In this document: piece by piece, positions 43,892-52,582 of the stretch
How positions within the stretch are numbered: the first letter of the stretch is position 1
Layout: the number at the start of each line of letters is the position of its first letter
Assembly: GCA_965279205.1 (NCBI GenBank)
Contig: OZ257144.1
Location: 3,410,001-3,474,000, forward strand
Origin: UBA7672 sp965279205
Lineage (GTDB): Bacteria > Pseudomonadota > Alphaproteobacteria > Caulobacterales > Hyphomonadaceae
DNA: 64,000 nt
Reading direction: 5' to 3'
The notes under the pieces: generated by a model
Database searches by the model: none
The model's input: only the letters and a program-made list of their open reading frames with translations
Told to the model about the DNA's origin: nothing
Position numbers and translations under genes: made by a program

Positions 43892-45163
43892 ATGAACCAC
43901 TTCGGCTACCGCAATGGCGTCCTGCACTGCGAGGATGTGTCGCTCGAAGCGATCGCGCGCGAGTTGGGCACGCCGGCCTATGTCTATTCCGACGCGACAC
44001 TGCGCCGTCACTATGGCGTGCTGGCGGACGCATTCGTTGGCCATAACGTGCTGATCGCCTATGCGGTCAAGGCCAACTCGAACCTTGGCGTCATCGCTAC
44101 CCTCGCCTCGCTCGGCGCCGGCGCGGATGTGGTCTCGGGCGGCGAACTGATGAAGGCGATGGAGGCAGGGGTTCCCGCCAGCCGCATCGTCTTCTCCGGC
44201 GTCGCCAAGACGGCCGAAGAGATGAAGATCGGCCTGGAGCGCGACATCCACCAGTTCAACGTCGAGAGCCTGCCCGAACTCCACCGCCTGTCGAAGGTGG
44301 CGCAGGAGATGGGCAAGCGCGCGCCGATCGCTTTCCGCGTCAATCCGCACGTCGATGCCGGCGGCCACGCCCACATCTCGACTGGCTCGGCCGAGCACAA
44401 GTTCGGCATCGCCTGGCATGAAGCGGACGCCTTCTATGACGAGGCCCGCAGCCTGCCCGGCATCGAGCCGGTAGGCATCGCCGTTCACATCGGCAGCCAG
44501 ATCATGCGCGTGGACCCGCTGCGCGCGGCCTGGGAGAAGGTGGTCACGCTCGCTCGCCGCCTGCGCGACCGGGGTTTTGCCATATCGCGTGTCGACTTCG
44601 GCGGCGGCCTCGGCGTGCCCTACCGGGATGGCGAGGATCCCGACAGCCCGGCCGTCTATGCCGAGCAGGCGCGCGCAGTGCTGGGCAAGCTCGACGTGCA
44701 GCTTATCTTCGAGCCTGGACGGTTAATCGCCGGAAATGCCGGAGTTTTGATCTCGAAGGTCGAATACATCAAGGAACGGGACGGTCGGACTTTCGTGATC
44801 CTCGATGCAGGCATGAACGACCTGCTGCGCCCGGCCCTCTACAACGCCCATCACGAGGTTCTGCCCGTCAGAAGCCCCGCTTTGGGGGCCCCGCGCGGCC
44901 CAGTGGACCTGGTGGGGCCCATCTGCGAGAGCACCGACCGTTTCGCCAAGGACCGGTCTATGCCCCCCCTCAAGGAGGGCGATCTGGTGGCCTTCATGAC
45001 CGCAGGCGCATACGGCGCCACATTGTCGTCCCAGTATAATTCGAGACCACTGGTTGCAGAGGCGCTCGTTCGGGGCAATGCTTGTGTGGTCGTACGGCGC
45101 CGGCCGAGTTTCGACGAAATGATAGCCCTGGAACGGGCGCCGGATTGGATCACGAGTGGCTGA
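43892..45163 (+). CDS. lysA: Diaminopimelate decarboxylase
   Basis: 423 aa. PLP-dependent type III decarboxylase making L-lysine from meso-diaminopimelate, the final lysine step. The PLP Lys is residue 60 in AYAVKANSN; the phosphate-binding glycines are in FGGGLG; EPGRLI and GPICESTDRF (active-site Cys from the other subunit) and the C-terminal QYNSRP complete the set. Its stop overlaps the start of the TIGR02302 gene by 8 bases. The lptM gene that usually precedes it lies 7.8 kb upstream. Confidence 0.96.
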   Translation: MNHFGYRNGVLHCEDVSLEAIARELGTPAYVYSDATLRRHYGVLADAFVGHNVLIAYAVKANSNLGVIATLASLGAGADVVSGGELMKAMEAGVPASRIVFSGVAKTAEEMKIGLERDIHQFNVESLPELHRLSKVAQEMGKRAPIAFRVNPHVDAGGHAHISTGSAEHKFGIAWHEADAFYDEARSLPGIEPVGIAVHIGSQIMRVDPLRAAWEKVVTLARRLRDRGFAISRVDFGGGLGVPYRDGEDPDSPAVYAEQARAVLGKLDVQLIFEPGRLIAGNAGVLISKVEYIKERDGRTFVILDAGMNDLLRPALYNAHHEVLPVRSPALGAPRGPVDLVGPICESTDRFAKDRSMPPLKEGDLVAFMTAGAYGATLSSQYNSRPLVAEALVRGNACVVVRRRPSFDEMIALERAPDWITSG

Positions 45164-47936
45164 CGGCTTCGGTCTCCAACAGAAACTGGACGCCCGGATT
45201 TCGGCTGCGAAGCGCAGCCTGTTCTACCCCGCTCTCGTTCGCGCCGTGCTGCCTGCCGGCCTGTGGTTTTCTGCCTTTGCCATCTTCTGGCTGTCAGGCT
45301 TCTACACCGCCATGCCGCTCGAGGCGCAGGCGACCACCGGCGTCATCTTCTGGGTCGGTTTCATCGTCGCCATCCTGATCGGCCTCAAGGTCTGGCATGC
45401 GCCGACCGACGATGACGCGCGCGACCTGATCGACAGCGCCATCGAAGGCCGCCCGCTCAGCGTCTGGGCCGATCGCCCCGCCAAAGTCGACGTTCTCGGC
45501 TGGAAGCTGTGGCAGGAGCACCGCGACCGCATGGCGGCGCTTGCCGCCAAGGTCGGCAGGCTGGATGTCTCGCCGCACTGGAAGCAAGCGGACCCGCTTT
45601 ATCTCCGCCTTGTTGCGCCAACCCTTGTGATCATCGCCGGCGTGGTCGCCAACACCGCCGCGCCGGAACGGATGGCGCGCGGCCTCTTCCCGGATATTGG
45701 CGCATTGTTCGGCGCCCACACACTGCAGATCGAAGCCTGGATCACGCCGCCAGCCTACACGGGCTCCGCACCCTTCCTGCTGACCAGAGGCGAAAGCGCC
45801 CGCGCGCCGGAAGGATCGGAAGTCACCATCCGCGTCATCGGACCGGGCCGTCCGCAGATCGGCGTCCTGCCGGTCAAGGGACAAGCCGCAACGCTGCAAC
45901 CGGAAGCCAGCATCGGCAACGCCTACGAGGCGCGCGTCGTGGTGAAGGAGCCGCTGCGCATCACGGTCAATTTCTGGGGCGAGCGCGCCAGCTTCCCGTT
46001 CACTGTTGCTGACGACCTCTCGCCGACCGTCGCTTTCGTCGAGCCGCCCAAGCTGGGCGACGGCGACCGCACCGAGTTCAAGTACAAGGCCACGGACGAT
46101 TACGGCGTCGACAAGCTCGCACTCATCGTCATGCGCACCGACACGCCGAAGGAAGCAGGCGCGATCGAAGACGCGGTGATCATCGACACCGTCACACTCT
46201 CGCCGAAGGAAGAGGAAGGCAACTACAGCCAGGACCTCGTTCGCCATCGCTGGGCCGGCATGGACCTGATGGTGAAGCTGCGCGCGACGGACGCCGCTGG
46301 TCAGACCGCCGAGAGCGAGGCCGTTCCCTACCACCTGCCCGACAAGATCTTCCTCCAGCCGCTGGCCCGCGTGGCGCAGGAAGCGCGCGCGACGCTGCTG
46401 CGCAACTGGGAGGAGTACAGGATTCCCGAGGGCGAGGACAATTTCACGTCGGTTCCCGGCCGCGGCTATGACGCCATCGCCGCCGCTGCCGCCTCGCGCC
46501 TCCGCTGGGCGCCGGAAGGCGTCAAACGGTCGGTGATGATGATCGACGCGATCACCTTCCGCCCGGAGGACTATTTCCAGGACCCGGTGCTCTTCCTTGG
46601 CTTCCGCAATGCGCGCTCGATCATCGATGCGTCGCACGACCGGCCCGAAGCCGAGAGCGCAGAGACCGTGCTGTGGGATGTCGCCCTGCGCGCCGAATAC
46701 GGCAGCCTCGCCGACGCCACCGCTGCGCTTGAAGCCGCGCGCCGCGCGCTTGAGGAAGCGCTGCGCCGGGGCGCGTCCGAGGAAGAGATCAAGCGCCTGA
46801 TGGACATGTACGAGCAGGCGATCGAGAACTACCTCGCCGCCCAGATGGCCGACGCCATCCGAAATGGCCGCATGAGCCAGGGCGACGGCCAGCAGATGCA
46901 GGGCCAGGGCGGCCAGCAGATGATGGGCGATGACGAGCTCACCAAGATGCTGCAGGCGCTGCGCGACCTCGCCGAGACCGGCGCACGCGACCAGGCCCGC
47001 CAGCTTCTCAGCGACATGCAGCAGCTGCTCGACCGCATGCAGAACATGCAGATCCAGATGGGTCGCGGCGGCGGCAATACGCAGCAGCAGGACGGTCCGA
47101 TGAACCGGGCGCTCAACCGGGCGCTGCAGGACACCAACCGCGCGATGAACGACCAGCGCGACCTCAACGACCAGACCGAGGAAGCCCAGCGCCAGGGCCA
47201 GGGCGCCCAGAAGGGCCAGGAACTCGCCGACCAGCAACGCCAACTGCGCGAACGACTGGAACAGCAAATGCGCTCCGGAGGCGGCCAACCCCAACAACAG
47301 GGACAACAGGGACAACAAGGCCAGCAACCGGGACAGGGACAACAACAAGGCCAGGGACAACAGGGCCAACAAGGACAGGGACAACAACCCGGACAAGGCC
47401 AGCAACAAGGCCAGGGCGGACAGCAGGGAAACCAGTCGGGACAACAACCGGGACAAGGCGGACCACAAGGACAAGGACAACAAAACGCCGACCGCGGCGG
47501 CCCCGGCGGCGCGCCCGGACGCCCCGGCGTGCAGGGCGATGGCCGCTATGGCCAGGAAAACCAGCGCACGCGCCAGCTGCTCGGCAACGCGATCGAGATG
47601 CAGCGGCGCGCCGAAGAAGCGCTCCGCCGTGGAGATTTCGCTGCCGCCAAGGAAGCCCAGCAGCAGGCCATGTCGGCGCTGCAGGATCGCTCCAGCGAAC
47701 TCGCCCGCCTCAACGACGAGAACGACCCGGACGCCAAGGAAGCGCGCGACGAGCGCGACATTCTCGGCCGCCTCAACAACGGCGACAGCGGCTATGGCGA
47801 CTCGGTGAAGATCCCGGAAGAGATGGATCGCCAGAAGGCCCGCGAGATTCTCGACGAGATCCGCCGCCGCGCCGGCAACCGCGCCCTCACCCGCGAAGAG
47901 CTGGAATACCTCAACCGCCTGCTCGAGCGGTTCTAG
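45156..47936 (+). CDS. TIGR02302-family large membrane-associated protein
   Basis: 926 aa from GTG 45156. Two hydrophobic segments (about 25-50 and 65-85) and a third near 160 anchor the N-terminus. Residues about 180-420 are beta-rich with a FWGERASFPF core; a helical part carries RLRWAPEGVKR. Residues about 700-790 are almost only Gln, Gly and Pro. The C-terminus is helical (AKEAQQQAMSALQDRSSELARL). The family is conserved in alphaproteobacteria beside lysA; its function is unknown. Ends in a terminator that begins in the stop codon. Confidence 0.87.
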   Translation: MADGFGLQQKLDARISAAKRSLFYPALVRAVLPAGLWFSAFAIFWLSGFYTAMPLEAQATTGVIFWVGFIVAILIGLKVWHAPTDDDARDLIDSAIEGRPLSVWADRPAKVDVLGWKLWQEHRDRMAALAAKVGRLDVSPHWKQADPLYLRLVAPTLVIIAGVVANTAAPERMARGLFPDIGALFGAHTLQIEAWITPPAYTGSAPFLLTRGESARAPEGSEVTIRVIGPGRPQIGVLPVKGQAATLQPEASIGNAYEARVVVKEPLRITVNFWGERASFPFTVADDLSPTVAFVEPPKLGDGDRTEFKYKATDDYGVDKLALIVMRTDTPKEAGAIEDAVIIDTVTLSPKEEEGNYSQDLVRHRWAGMDLMVKLRATDAAGQTAESEAVPYHLPDKIFLQPLARVAQEARATLLRNWEEYRIPEGEDNFTSVPGRGYDAIAAAAASRLRWAPEGVKRSVMMIDAITFRPEDYFQDPVLFLGFRNARSIIDASHDRPEAESAETVLWDVALRAEYGSLADATAALEAARRALEEALRRGASEEEIKRLMDMYEQAIENYLAAQMADAIRNGRMSQGDGQQMQGQGGQQMMGDDELTKMLQALRDLAETGARDQARQLLSDMQQLLDRMQNMQIQMGRGGGNTQQQDGPMNRALNRALQDTNRAMNDQRDLNDQTEEAQRQGQGAQKGQELADQQRQLRERLEQQMRSGGGQPQQQGQQGQQGQQPGQGQQQGQGQQGQQGQGQQPGQGQQQGQGGQQGNQSGQQPGQGGPQGQGQQNADRGGPGGAPGRPGVQGDGRYGQENQRTRQLLGNAIEMQRRAEEALRRGDFAAAKEAQQQAMSALQDRSSELARLNDENDPDAKEARDERDILGRLNNGDSGYGDSVKIPEEMDRQKAREILDEIRRRAGNRALTREELEYLNRLLERF
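47270..47490 (+). repeat. Gln/Gly-coding low-complexity tract
   Basis: Near-tandem units of GGACAACAGGGC/CAGCAACAAGGC type encode GQQGQQ and GQGQQ strings inside the TIGR02302 gene. CAA codons, otherwise rare, dominate here. Prone to slippage and length variation. Confidence 0.85.
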
Positions 47937-47985
47937 AGCTTCGTGCGCGATTCAAGAATCGCGCGCTTGCTCTAGTTTTTTGTTT
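47933..47985 (+). terminator. Intrinsic terminator overlapping the TIGR02302 stop codon
   Basis: Outer arms CTAGAGC (47933-47939) and GCTCTAG (47969-47975) enclose inner arms GCGCGATTC (47945-47953) and GAATCGCGC (47956-47964). TTTTTTGTTTTG follows directly. The outer stem includes the TAG stop. Confidence 0.85.
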
Positions 47986-47988
47986 TGC

Positions 47989-48033
47989 GCATCGCTTTTG
48001 CGGAAAACCGGTGCCCACTTTTCCGCGCGATGC
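47989..48033. repeat. Palindromic alphaproteobacterial intergenic repeat (family C)
   Basis: GCATCGC...GCGATGC arms surround GCGGAAAACCGG and CCCACTTTTCCGC. The ACCGGTTTTCCGC / GGAAAAGTGGG combination is a very widespread intergenic element in Rhizobiales and relatives. Single copy in this window. Confidence 0.75.
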
Positions 48034-48041
48034 TTTAGGGC

Positions 48042-48551
48042 TTACGCCCCCTTGATCGCTCCCACGAACGGCAGGCCGCGCAGCTTGCCGGCGTCGTCCA
48101 TGCCATAGCCGACCAGATAGCGCGGCGGCGCATCCCACGCCCACGCATCCAGGCCTTCGATCACCGCCTCGGGCTTGCGTGCAAACACGCAGGTCAGCAC
48201 CTCGCTGGCGCCCTTGTGCAGCATGTGATCGCGAGCGAAGGAAATCGTCCGCCCGCTGTCGAACACATCGTCGATCAACAGGATGCCGCGGCCTTCGACG
48301 GGCCGCGCCACATCGGCCCGCACCAGCATCCTTCCCGAGCTTTCGCGCGCATCGGCATAGCTTTCAAGCCACAGAGCATCGAAGCCGACATCAAGGCCAC
48401 GACGCGAAAAGGCCCGCATCAGGTCAGCGGCAAAGGGCGTCGCGCCCAAGAGAACCACAACTGCTGTCCACGATCCGCTCGACAGCCTGGGCGCAAGCTT
48501 GTCAGCCAGTGTCTCGATGTGAGCGCTGACCTCCGCGGCAGTCAACAACAC
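48042..48551 (-). CDS. Hypoxanthine/purine-type phosphoribosyltransferase
   Basis: 169 aa if the GTG at 48549-48551 is the start. The PRPP-binding loop GILLIDDVFDSGRT (about residue 95-110) and the surrounding fold match hypoxanthine-guanine phosphoribosyltransferases. TAVVVLLGATPFAADLMRAFSRRGL corresponds to the first PRT loop. Homology appears to extend about eight codons upstream (TDRSIPANVDVL), where no ATG, GTG or TTG is available; an ATC at the stop of the upstream gene occupies the expected start. It lies immediately downstream of the zinc-ribbon membrane protein gene. Confidence 0.82.
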   Translation of the reverse strand: MLLTAAEVSAHIETLADKLAPRLSSGSWTAVVVLLGATPFAADLMRAFSRRGLDVGFDALWLESYADARESSGRMLVRADVARPVEGRGILLIDDVFDSGRTISFARDHMLHKGASEVLTCVFARKPEAVIEGLDAWAWDAPPRYLVGYGMDDAGKLRGLPFVGAIKGA

Positions 48552-48576
48552 GTCGACATTCGCGGGGATGGATCGG

Positions 48577-49500
48577 TCAGTGATTGTCGGTCTCCTTGAT
48601 CGGTTCAGGCTTGGTCGCGGCATGTTCGGCGCCGGCAACGCCGTCGCCGCTATTCCAGCCCGGCTCCTGATAGCCGGCCTCGTGCTCGCCGTCTGCCGCT
48701 CCGCCACCAGCTTTTTTGCTGTCGCCTGCTTTTGCGGCGCGTCCATCGCCTTCTGACGTCGGACTGACTGTTGTCTCGCCACCTTCGGGCTTCTCGCCGG
48801 GCTCATGCGCGAACTGGACGGTCAGGCGATAGGTCTCGACCGGCGGGGCCTCGCGGCGCGACGAGAACTCGATGCGCTCTCCCGGTCCAAGCGCCGGAAC
48901 GCTCAGGCTGTCCGTCCAGGTCTGCACTTCATTGCCAGCTTCATCGCGCAGGATCACCTGCAGCTTCGGCGCTTCGCGGCGATCATCACCCTTGTTCACG
49001 GCCGAACCTGTCACGGTCAGCACCGGCGTAGTGCCGTCAAACGAGCGCTTGGCGCCGACATTCTCCAGAACCAGGCCGAAACGGTTCACGTCGAGCCCGA
49101 TCAGCTCGTAGATCGACGCCACTTTCGGAAAGGCCTCGGCGACTTCGTTGCGGAACAGGATCGCCGCGCCGATGCCGGTTGCAAATATCGCGAAGCCACC
49201 AAGCCAGGCATAGCCGACCGCACGTGTCTTGTTGCGCTTGCGCTTGGCATGCTCACGGGCGCGGAATTCGGCATGCGGGCCGGCGCGGGCGGCGGAATTC
49301 GCAGCCGCTGTCTGGCGCAGGCGCTCGACCTGTTCGCGCGTGAGTCCGGTGTCCTCAGGCTCTGGCGGAGCACCCTCTTCCTGCAGCTTCGCGTACCACG
49401 CATGGCCACAGGTGGCGCAGCGCACGCGCCGCCCCTCCTTACCAATCGAGGCGTCGTCGGCGAAATATCGCGTATCGCAGGACGGACAGACGAGGATCAT
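48577..49500 (-). CDS. MJ0042/DUF3426-type zinc-ribbon single-pass membrane protein
   Basis: 307 aa from ATG 49498-49500. N-terminal zinc ribbon CPSCDTRY...CATCGHAW is the MJ0042 family finger. A basic segment precedes one transmembrane helix (about 115-137), and the exported part carries a DUF3426-like beta domain with TVTGSAVNKGDDRR and VQTWTDSLSVPALGPGE. The tail is Gly/Ala/Glu-rich and disordered. In alphaproteobacteria this gene is regularly divergent from ftsE, as here. Role unknown, possibly cell-envelope regulation. Confidence 0.88.
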   Translation of the reverse strand: MILVCPSCDTRYFADDASIGKEGRRVRCATCGHAWYAKLQEEGAPPEPEDTGLTREQVERLRQTAAANSAARAGPHAEFRAREHAKRKRNKTRAVGYAWLGGFAIFATGIGAAILFRNEVAEAFPKVASIYELIGLDVNRFGLVLENVGAKRSFDGTTPVLTVTGSAVNKGDDRREAPKLQVILRDEAGNEVQTWTDSLSVPALGPGERIEFSSRREAPPVETYRLTVQFAHEPGEKPEGGETTVSPTSEGDGRAAKAGDSKKAGGGAADGEHEAGYQEPGWNSGDGVAGAEHAATKPEPIKETDNH

Positions 49501-49580
49501 TGCTCTATCGGAATCACAGGACCGGTTAATATAGTCCAATTCGGGCCAGATTCTGAACCCTGAAGGGCGCCTCCAGAAGT

Positions 49581-50306
49581 ATGCGGGAATTTACTGCCAG
49601 CCCAGACGAACCGGTGGTCCGATTCGACCGCGTTGGCCTGTCTTATGGGCCAGAAGCCGATGTTCTTGCTGATGTTTCCCTCACATTGAAGCCCGGGTCG
49701 ATGACTTTTCTCACAGGTCCTTCCGGGGCGGGAAAGTCCACCCTGCTGAAACTGGCCTATCTGGCGTTAAGACCTACAGTCGGTCGAGTCTCCATGTTCG
49801 GGGTCGACACCAGCCGCCTGACCCGGAAAGACCTCGCGCCCCTGCGCAGGCGTATCGGCGTCGTCTTTCAGGAATTCCGCCTGCTCGATCATCTTACCGC
49901 CTATGAGAATGTCGCGCTTCCGCTGCGAGTTCTGGGCGACAATGAAAAGCGCTACCGCGACGATGTCATCGAGCTGCTCAAATGGGTTGGCCTTGGCGAC
50001 CGGCTGGATGCTCGCCCCGCCACACTATCAGGCGGCGAAAAACAACGCGTCGCCATCGCGCGCGCGGTCGTCGTGAAGCCTGACCTGATCATCGCCGACG
50101 AACCGACGGGAAACGTCGATGAGGAGATGGGCGATCGCCTGCTGCGTCTCTTCCGCGAACTCAACCGCCGCCTCAACACCACGCTGCTGATCGCCACACA
50201 CGATCTGGCCATGGTGCGAAAGGCAAACGCTGATGTGCTGCGCCTTGCCGATGGAATGGTGGTGCGCGTGTCCGCACCTGCCGATGCCGGAGGCGCCACG
50301 GCATGA
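49581..50306 (+). CDS. ftsE: Cell-division ATP-binding protein FtsE
   Basis: 241 aa ABC ATPase. Walker A GPSGAGKST at 46-54, Q-loop VFQEFRLLDHL near 97, signature LSGGEKQRVAIARA from 149, and Walker B LIIADEP at 169-175. FtsE binds membrane partner FtsX at the division septum and drives activation of cell-wall hydrolases. ftsE and ftsX overlap by 4 bases (ATGA), giving coupled translation. Slightly longer at both ends than E. coli FtsE. Confidence 0.95.
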   Translation: MREFTASPDEPVVRFDRVGLSYGPEADVLADVSLTLKPGSMTFLTGPSGAGKSTLLKLAYLALRPTVGRVSMFGVDTSRLTRKDLAPLRRRIGVVFQEFRLLDHLTAYENVALPLRVLGDNEKRYRDDVIELLKWVGLGDRLDARPATLSGGEKQRVAIARAVVVKPDLIIADEPTGNVDEEMGDRLLRLFRELNRRLNTTLLIATHDLAMVRKANADVLRLADGMVVRVSAPADAGGATA

Positions 50307-51181
50307 GATCATCTGTCTCACCGCTTCTGCCACGCGAGGATGCGCGCGAAGCCGCGCTGTTCTTCGTGGTGTGTGCGCTCTGCTTCCTCGCTGCGCTGTC
50401 CGGCCTCGTCGCGCGCTCGGCGTATGCCGCTGCCGACAGCTGGACGGACCGCGTCACCGGCCAGATCACAATCCGCATCCGCGGCACCGACATCGACACG
50501 GCACGCGCTGTGGAGCTGGTGAAAGCGGCGCCCGAAATCCTGACCGTTCGCGCGCTCGAACGGAAGGAAGCCGAGGATCTGTTGCGTCCCTGGCTTGGCC
50601 CGTCGGGCATTCCGTCTGATCTTCCCCTGCCTCATCTCATCGCGGCTGAAGCTGCGCCTTCCGCCTCTGCCGCAGGCAATATGGGACCACGCCTGTCGGA
50701 CATGCTGAAGTCGGCCGGCCTCAACGCGACCGTCGACGACCACGTTGTCTGGTCCGCCGATGTGAAGCGCGCCACGGATTCGGCGGGGCTTGTGGCCCTG
50801 ATCGCGGTGGGGCTTCTTGCCGCTACAGCGCTCGCTGTTATCGCGTTTGCAACGCATGCGACCTTGCTCGCCCGCAAGGACATTGTGGAATTGCTGCACC
50901 TGTCGGGCGCCAAGGACAGTTACATTTCAGGACTTTTCGAGCGCCGTTTCCTCATGCTGGGCGTTCAGGCCGGCGCGTTGGGCGCCCTATTGGCGTTCGG
51001 CGCGGCGGCGTTCATCCTGTTCGTGGTCAAGCAGGCCGACCAGCAGATATGGCTACTGCCTCAGCTGTCCCTGTCCCTTGCGGACGGGCTCATCCTGGGG
51101 GTGTCGCCGCTGGTCGCAGGAATTGCTTCGATGTTTGCCGCGAAGGTAACCGTAATGCGGTCGCTTTCCGACATGGTCTGA
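50303..51181 (+). CDS. ftsX: Cell-division protein FtsX (permease-like)
   Basis: 292 aa with a first membrane helix at about 20-40, a periplasmic domain (about 45-165), and three more helices (about 170-192, 222-245, 260-282). The cytoplasmic turn ALLARKDIVELLHLSGAKDSYI is the coupling segment seen in FtsX. It forms the membrane half of FtsEX. The periplasmic domain is the likely binding site for a septal murein-hydrolase regulator; which one cannot be told. Confidence 0.92.
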   Translation: MRSSVSPLLPREDAREAALFFVVCALCFLAALSGLVARSAYAAADSWTDRVTGQITIRIRGTDIDTARAVELVKAAPEILTVRALERKEAEDLLRPWLGPSGIPSDLPLPHLIAAEAAPSASAAGNMGPRLSDMLKSAGLNATVDDHVVWSADVKRATDSAGLVALIAVGLLAATALAVIAFATHATLLARKDIVELLHLSGAKDSYISGLFERRFLMLGVQAGALGALLAFGAAAFILFVVKQADQQIWLLPQLSLSLADGLILGVSPLVAGIASMFAAKVTVMRSLSDMV

Positions 51182-51210
51182 AATGATGGTCCGGACCTTG
51201 AAACGGTCAC

Positions 51211-51834
51211 GTGTCCAGGGAGTGTTTTACTTTCGTGCGTTGGACGCTTCGTATTCTTCTTGTTGTTGTAGCAGCGGTTCTTCTTGTAGCCGGCTGGGAT
51301 TTCGCGCGTTTTGTCGAGCGTGCAGACCGCGCTGCAACGCCTGACCCGCCGATCGATGCACAGGCGGTCACCGCCCTGACCGGCGCATCGGACGCCCGCA
51401 TCGTCGCCGCTGTCCAGCTGGCTGACTACCTGCAGCTCCCGCTGCTGATTTCGGGCGTGAACGTCAATACGACTGCCGCCGACATCGCCCGCATCACCGG
51501 CGTCGACATCACCGAGATCCAGTGCTGCGTGACGCTCGGCCGCGCCGCGGCCACGACCGAGGGCAATGGCTCGGAAGTCGCCGAATGGGCGCGCCGGCAT
51601 CGTGTGCAGCACGTTATCGTCGTCACGTCGGAATATCACATGGACCGCGCGCTGCTGGAGCTTCGCCGCGCAATGCCGGAGGGCCGCTTCATTCCGCACG
51701 CCGTGACGACCACGAAAGTTCGTCCGGGCGACTGGTATCGCGATCCGGCAACCGCACGCCTGCTGCTGGAGGAATGGGTCAAGTTCCGCATCGCCAGCCT
51801 GCGTGGCGCACCTTCCGGAGGTGATGTGGGATGA
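51211..51834 (+). CDS. YdcF/SanA-type (DUF218) membrane-anchored protein
   Basis: 207 aa from GTG 51211; GTG 51235 is an alternative. One N-terminal transmembrane helix (about 12-30) precedes a DUF218 domain: AQAVTALTGASDARIVAAVQLADYLQLPLLISG, ARTTEGNGSEVAEWA-like text, and VIVVTSEYHMDRALLELRR with the conserved YHMxRA motif. The family is linked to envelope polysaccharide or lipid carrier metabolism. It overlaps plsC by 4 bases and follows ftsX by 29, suggesting one operon ftsE-ftsX-ydcF-plsC. Confidence 0.85.
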   Translation: MSRECFTFVRWTLRILLVVVAAVLLVAGWDFARFVERADRAATPDPPIDAQAVTALTGASDARIVAAVQLADYLQLPLLISGVNVNTTAADIARITGVDITEIQCCVTLGRAAATTEGNGSEVAEWARRHRVQHVIVVTSEYHMDRALLELRRAMPEGRFIPHAVTTTKVRPGDWYRDPATARLLLEEWVKFRIASLRGAPSGGDVG

Positions 51835-52580
51835 CCTTCATCCGATCATTTCTCTATGCCATCTGGTTCTACGTCACGCTGGTCCTGATCGGCCTTCTCT
51901 GCATGCCGTTTTCGTTCTTCTCACGCGGCGCCTCGATGAGCGCGATCCGTTTCTGGTGTGGCCTGCAGCGCATCGGACTGCGCGTTCTGTGCGGCATACG
52001 CACGGAATTCCGCGGACTGGAGCACCTGCCAAAAGGTCCCGGCCTCATCGCGATGAAGCACCAGTCGACCTACGACACGATCGCGCCCTTCCTCTTCATC
52101 CAGAACCCTGCCTACATCCTCAAGAAGGAGTTGCTGAAAGCGCCGGTGTTCGGCGTCTACGCCTCGCGCGTCGGCATTCCGATCGACCGCACAGGCGGCA
52201 TGCGAACGATGAAGGCCATGCTCACCGCGTCCAAAAAGGCGGCCGAGGCCGGCCAGCAGCTCGTGATCTTCCCGGAAGGCACACGTCAGCTTCCCGACAC
52301 GCCAACTGACATCAAGCCAGGCGTCGTCGCGATGTACAACGAGCTTGGCGTGCCCTGCGTGCCTGTCGCGCTCAACACCGGCCTGTGCTGGCAGGGCTCT
52401 GGCTTCATACGCCGTCCCGGTCACATCGTCTTCGAAGTGCTGAAACCGATCGAACCCGGCCTCGAACGCCGCGCGCTTACTCAGCGTCTCAAGGAAGCAC
52501 TCGATCCAGCGACCGCGCGCCTGGTGGCTGAAGGCCGAGCAGCGCAAAGCAAGCGGGCGGTGAAGACGCCTGCCATCTGA
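51831..52580 (+). CDS. plsC: 1-acyl-sn-glycerol-3-phosphate acyltransferase
   Basis: 249 aa. The acyltransferase motif H(X4)D is HQSTYD (His77, Asp82); the second motif is FPEGTRQ; one membrane helix lies at about 8-28. PlsC acylates lysophosphatidate to phosphatidate in phospholipid synthesis at the inner membrane. ATGA overlap with the preceding DUF218 gene. It converges with tyrA, the stops being 2 bases apart. Confidence 0.92.
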   Translation: MTFIRSFLYAIWFYVTLVLIGLLCMPFSFFSRGASMSAIRFWCGLQRIGLRVLCGIRTEFRGLEHLPKGPGLIAMKHQSTYDTIAPFLFIQNPAYILKKELLKAPVFGVYASRVGIPIDRTGGMRTMKAMLTASKKAAEAGQQLVIFPEGTRQLPDTPTDIKPGVVAMYNELGVPCVPVALNTGLCWQGSGFIRRPGHIVFEVLKPIEPGLERRALTQRLKEALDPATARLVAEGRAAQSKRAVKTPAI

Positions 52581-52582
52581 CC

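Noticed and set aside
43644..43895. Small gene overlapping the lysA start (ATGA)
   Set aside because: The overlap is suggestive, but the product has no hydrophobic core, no ribosome site and no recognisable similarity.
45294..47483. 729-codon minus-strand frame
   Set aside because: Antisense to the TIGR02302 gene; Leu-rich runs come from the CAG/CAA tract read backwards.
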